A stretch of DNA of 64,000 bases from Alphaproteobacteria bacterium (GTDB lineage: Bacteria > Pseudomonadota > Alphaproteobacteria > Rhizobiales > CAJQND01): NCBI GenBank assembly GCA_024227565.1, contig JAAEUE010000015.1, forward strand, positions 1-64,000, in the 5' to 3' direction. The notes beneath the pieces are model-generated. The model searched no databases. It was not told the DNA's origin and saw only the letters and a list, made by a program, of their open reading frames with translations. The first letter of the stretch is position 1, and each line of letters begins with the position of its first letter. The translations under genes and the position numbers were made by a program. Below are positions 62,020 through 64,000 of this stretch, piece after piece.

Positions 62020-62607
62020 TCATGCGTGCCCGGCGGCGCTTGAGAGCAGGGCCGGATCCACTCCGATTTTTGCCAATGCCTGGTCGTAGCGTTCATCCAG
62101 AGTGCAATCGAAGATCAATAGATCATCAGCATCGCAGTGCAGCCAGCCATTGTTCTGAATCTCGCCCTCAAGCTGCCCGGGTCCCCAGCCTGAATAGCCG
62201 AGAGCCAGCAATGCCTTCTGGGGGCCGCTGCCGTCTGCAAGGGCTTTCAAAACGTCCAAAGTGGCTGTCAGGCCAACGGTATTGTCTACTGACAGGGTTG
62301 AATCGGAAACGTGATAGTCCGCCGAGTGCAGCACGAAGCCCCGGCCTGTCTCCACTGGGCCACCAATCTGCACGGGCATTTCTTTGAGATTGGCCGGTAA
62401 CCGGATCTCCTCGTCTTCCGGGATTATGCCGAGCCGTTCCAAAAGATCGGTGAATGAGATGTTGTCGGCTTCTTTGTTGACCACAATGCCCATGGCGCCG
62501 TCTGACGAATGTGCACACATGTAGATCAAGGTTCGTTCAAACCTTGGATCGCCAATTCCAGGCATGGCGATTAACATGCGGCCGCTGAGATAGTTTTCGT
62601 CGCTCAT
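62020..62607 (-). CDS. YqgE/AlgH-family protein
   Basis: 195 residues. Typical opening GRMLIAMPGIGDPRFERTLI and DGAMGIVVNKEADNISFTDL; the glycine-rich GGPVETGRGFVLHS and ALGYSGWGPGQLEGEIQNNG are family hallmarks. It is a cytoplasmic protein of unclear function (AlgH was linked to alginate control in Pseudomonas). Convergent with the long EAL gene, stop codons 4 bases apart. Confidence 0.94.
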   Translation of the reverse strand: MSDENYLSGRMLIAMPGIGDPRFERTLIYMCAHSSDGAMGIVVNKEADNISFTDLLERLGIIPEDEEIRLPANLKEMPVQIGGPVETGRGFVLHSADYHVSDSTLSVDNTVGLTATLDVLKALADGSGPQKALLALGYSGWGPGQLEGEIQNNGWLHCDADDLLIFDCTLDERYDQALAKIGVDPALLSSAAGHA

Positions 62608-62796
62608 GGGTCCTGCCGGTTGGTTCCGATGAGACAGCGTAACGCCAATCGCCCGTCGCCTGCAAGATGTTCAAACCATCGCTGTTGATTCCGGTGAAGT
62701 TTGACGTGATCGTGAAGTTCGTTGACAGCCGGAGGTCTACTGTTGGTAACTTTGAGCCCCTATTGTTGGGGGGTATGGTCGAGTGAAAGGTTGAAG

Positions 62797-63642
62797 ATGC
62801 AACAGATGGTTGGTGCCGCACGCAAAGTGCTGGTGATAGGCTTGGCACTGTCCGGTTTTGCATGGGCGACGCCGTCTCTTGCCGAAGGCGCAACGTCTTG
62901 GGAAGGGGACAAAAGCGGGCGTGTGCGGTTGATTGCCGGCGCACGCATGCCCGATGGCAAACTATTCGCCGGTTTGGAATTTGACCTTGCTGAAGGCTGG
63001 AAAACCTATTGGCGGGCACCTGGCGACAGCGGCGTGCCGTCGGTGTTTCGCTGGGACAAGTCCAAAAACGTCCAATCGATCAAGGTCCATTGGCCCGCGC
63101 CCAGCCGCTTTAAGGACAAGTTCGGCTGGAACAATGGGTACAAGAAAGATTTTGTGTTTCCCATTGAGATCCAGCCGAAAAACCCGGACGATCCGGTGCA
63201 ATTGGAATTGCTGATGTATTACGGCGTGTGCGAGGAGCTGTGTATCCCCGGCAAGGCCAACTTGTCTCTCACCCTCCCGCCGGAAGGATATTCGGGCCAT
63301 CAAGCGCTGATCGGCCGCTATCTGCAGATGGTTCCCAAGCCTGCGGACAAGGACAGTGCTGTCCAGGTATCTGCGGTGAGCGTGGAAAAAGCCGGTGAAG
63401 GCCTCAACTTGGATGTGACGCTCGAGAAACGCTCGTCTGAGCCCATAACCTTGTTTGTTGAAGGCCCAAGCGCGCTCTATTTCGATGTGCCCAAGAAGCA
63501 AGCCGGCAGCGATCACGGGAAGAGCCGCTTCCGCATAGTGGTTGATGGTGCCGAAACAAAGGCCGATCTGAAGGGCAAGGAACTGAAGTTCACTGCGGTT
63601 CAGGGGCAATTGCGCCTTGAACAGACTTGGCGTGTGGACTAG
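62797..63642 (+). CDS. Periplasmic protein with DsbD-alpha-like domain
   Basis: 281 residues from ATG at 62797 (GAAAGG upstream). Signal peptide cut near SLA-EGA. The core GLEFDLAEGWKTYWRAPGDS and MYYGVCEELCIPGKANLSLT resemble the N-terminal domain of DsbD/ScsB-type thiol-disulfide carriers; the Cys pair in VCEELC is the likely redox centre. No transmembrane or thioredoxin domain follows, so it would act as a stand-alone periplasmic partner. Downstream, 44 bases later and in the same direction, is a peroxiredoxin. Confidence 0.88.
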   Translation: MQQMVGAARKVLVIGLALSGFAWATPSLAEGATSWEGDKSGRVRLIAGARMPDGKLFAGLEFDLAEGWKTYWRAPGDSGVPSVFRWDKSKNVQSIKVHWPAPSRFKDKFGWNNGYKKDFVFPIEIQPKNPDDPVQLELLMYYGVCEELCIPGKANLSLTLPPEGYSGHQALIGRYLQMVPKPADKDSAVQVSAVSVEKAGEGLNLDVTLEKRSSEPITLFVEGPSALYFDVPKKQAGSDHGKSRFRIVVDGAETKADLKGKELKFTAVQGQLRLEQTWRVD

Positions 63643-63686
63643 GTGTTTGCTCCACACAAAACACCAAGAGCCTGGAGGCACCCCTG

Positions 63687-64000
63687 ATGAGCATATCCGT
63701 TGGCGACAAGATTCCAGCCGCGACTGTAACGACCATGACGGACGAAGGTCCACAGCCGGTCAATTCAGAAGACTTTTTCGGCGGCCGGAAAGTTGTGCTG
63801 TTCGGCGTGCCCGGTGCATTCACCCCCACATGCCATAACCAGCATCTGCCTGGCTTTGTTCGCCATCTGGATGCGATCAAAGCCAAGGGTGTGGACACAA
63901 TCGCCTGCCTTTCTGTCAACGATGTTTTCGTTCTGGATGCATGGGCCCAGGCGGCTGGCGCTTCTAAAGCAGTGACCTTCCTGGCGGACGGCAATGCCGA
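63687..64000 (+). CDS. Peroxiredoxin, Prx5-like (3' end cut by window)
   Basis: First 104 residues of a thiol peroxidase; the ATG follows GGAGG. The peroxidatic motif PxxxTxxC is GVPGAFTPTCHNQH, with Cys49; CLSVNDVFVLDAWAQAAGA and VTFLADGNA are typical of the Prx5/PrxQ-like atypical class that uses glutathione or glutaredoxin. It would reduce hydrogen peroxide and organic hydroperoxides. Continues past the right edge. Confidence 0.93.
   Translation, partial: MSISVGDKIPAATVTTMTDEGPQPVNSEDFFGGRKVVLFGVPGAFTPTCHNQHLPGFVRHLDAIKAKGVDTIACLSVNDVFVLDAWAQAAGASKAVTFLADGNA

Overview
The window is one contiguous, GC-rich stretch of an alphaproteobacterial chromosome, most likely from the order Hyphomicrobiales (Rhizobiales) or a close relative. 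The evidence is the set of lineage-typical genes and their order: a TIGR01459-type HAD phosphatase, MaoC and ribF; ileS, lspA, a DUF3035 lipoprotein and two M16 proteases; pgi and mutL; xseA followed by a DUF2093 gene; DUF1127; an IalB-family protein and tldD beside a complete aa3 cytochrome c oxidase operon; and thrC followed by an M16 protease. No rRNA, tRNA, CRISPR array, transposase or integrase was recognised.

Region by region. 1-2.5 kb: a TAXI-type TRAP solute receptor (cut by the window edge) and a membrane protein with a degenerate EAL domain. 2.7-5.1 kb: HAD phosphatase, MaoC hydratase and ribF, co-directional. 5.1-13.8 kb: an accessory interval between ribF and ileS, which usually sit close together in relatives. 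It holds a cold-shock protein, an RTX calcium-binding protein, a Crp/Fnr regulator, a Popeye-like membrane cNMP sensor, an AT-richer cassette (XRE regulator, TcmP, Gp37/Gp68-family three-Cys protein), a Gfo/Idh/MocA oxidoreductase and a small membrane protein, separated by palindromic and tandem repeats. 13.8-24.1 kb: ileS-lspA-DUF3035, M16-M16-pgi and mutL. 24.1-28.6 kb: secreted proteins of unknown function and a divergent DUF4198/HupE pair that looks like a nickel or cobalt uptake module. 28.6-37.5 kb: rsmD, a pseudouridine synthase, tadA, patatin, a phosphotransferase, purD, an acetyltransferase, a DMT permease, xseA and DUF2093. 37.5-45.4 kb: LysR/DUF1127, DUF937, a long Pro/Ala/Met-repeat membrane protein, a MATE exporter, tldD and IalB. 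45.9-52.4 kb: coxB-coxA-ctaB-coxF-like-ctaG-coxC, a strong terminator, then DUF983 and surf1. 52.4-64 kb: an M32 carboxypeptidase, thrC-M16, an acetyltransferase, a 1538-residue c-di-GMP protein with four C-terminal helix-hairpin-helix modules, YqgE/AlgH, a DsbD-alpha-like protein and a peroxiredoxin cut by the window edge.

How they work together. Most genes are housekeeping: translation and tRNA/rRNA modification (ileS, rsmD, pseudouridine synthase, tadA), lipoprotein maturation, purine and FAD synthesis, DNA repair, and a self-contained respiratory oxidase assembly line (structural subunits, heme O synthesis, copper insertion, SURF1). The two places most likely to hold undescribed biology are the XRE-TcmP-Gp37/68 cassette (about 9.4-11.6 kb), which has its own promoter, overt base-composition contrast and near-identical 13-nt repeats at its edges, and the 57.4-62.0 kb gene, where a phosphodiesterase-type signalling protein is fused to four HhH modules. 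All functional statements rest on recognised motifs in the translated sequence; no database search was run.
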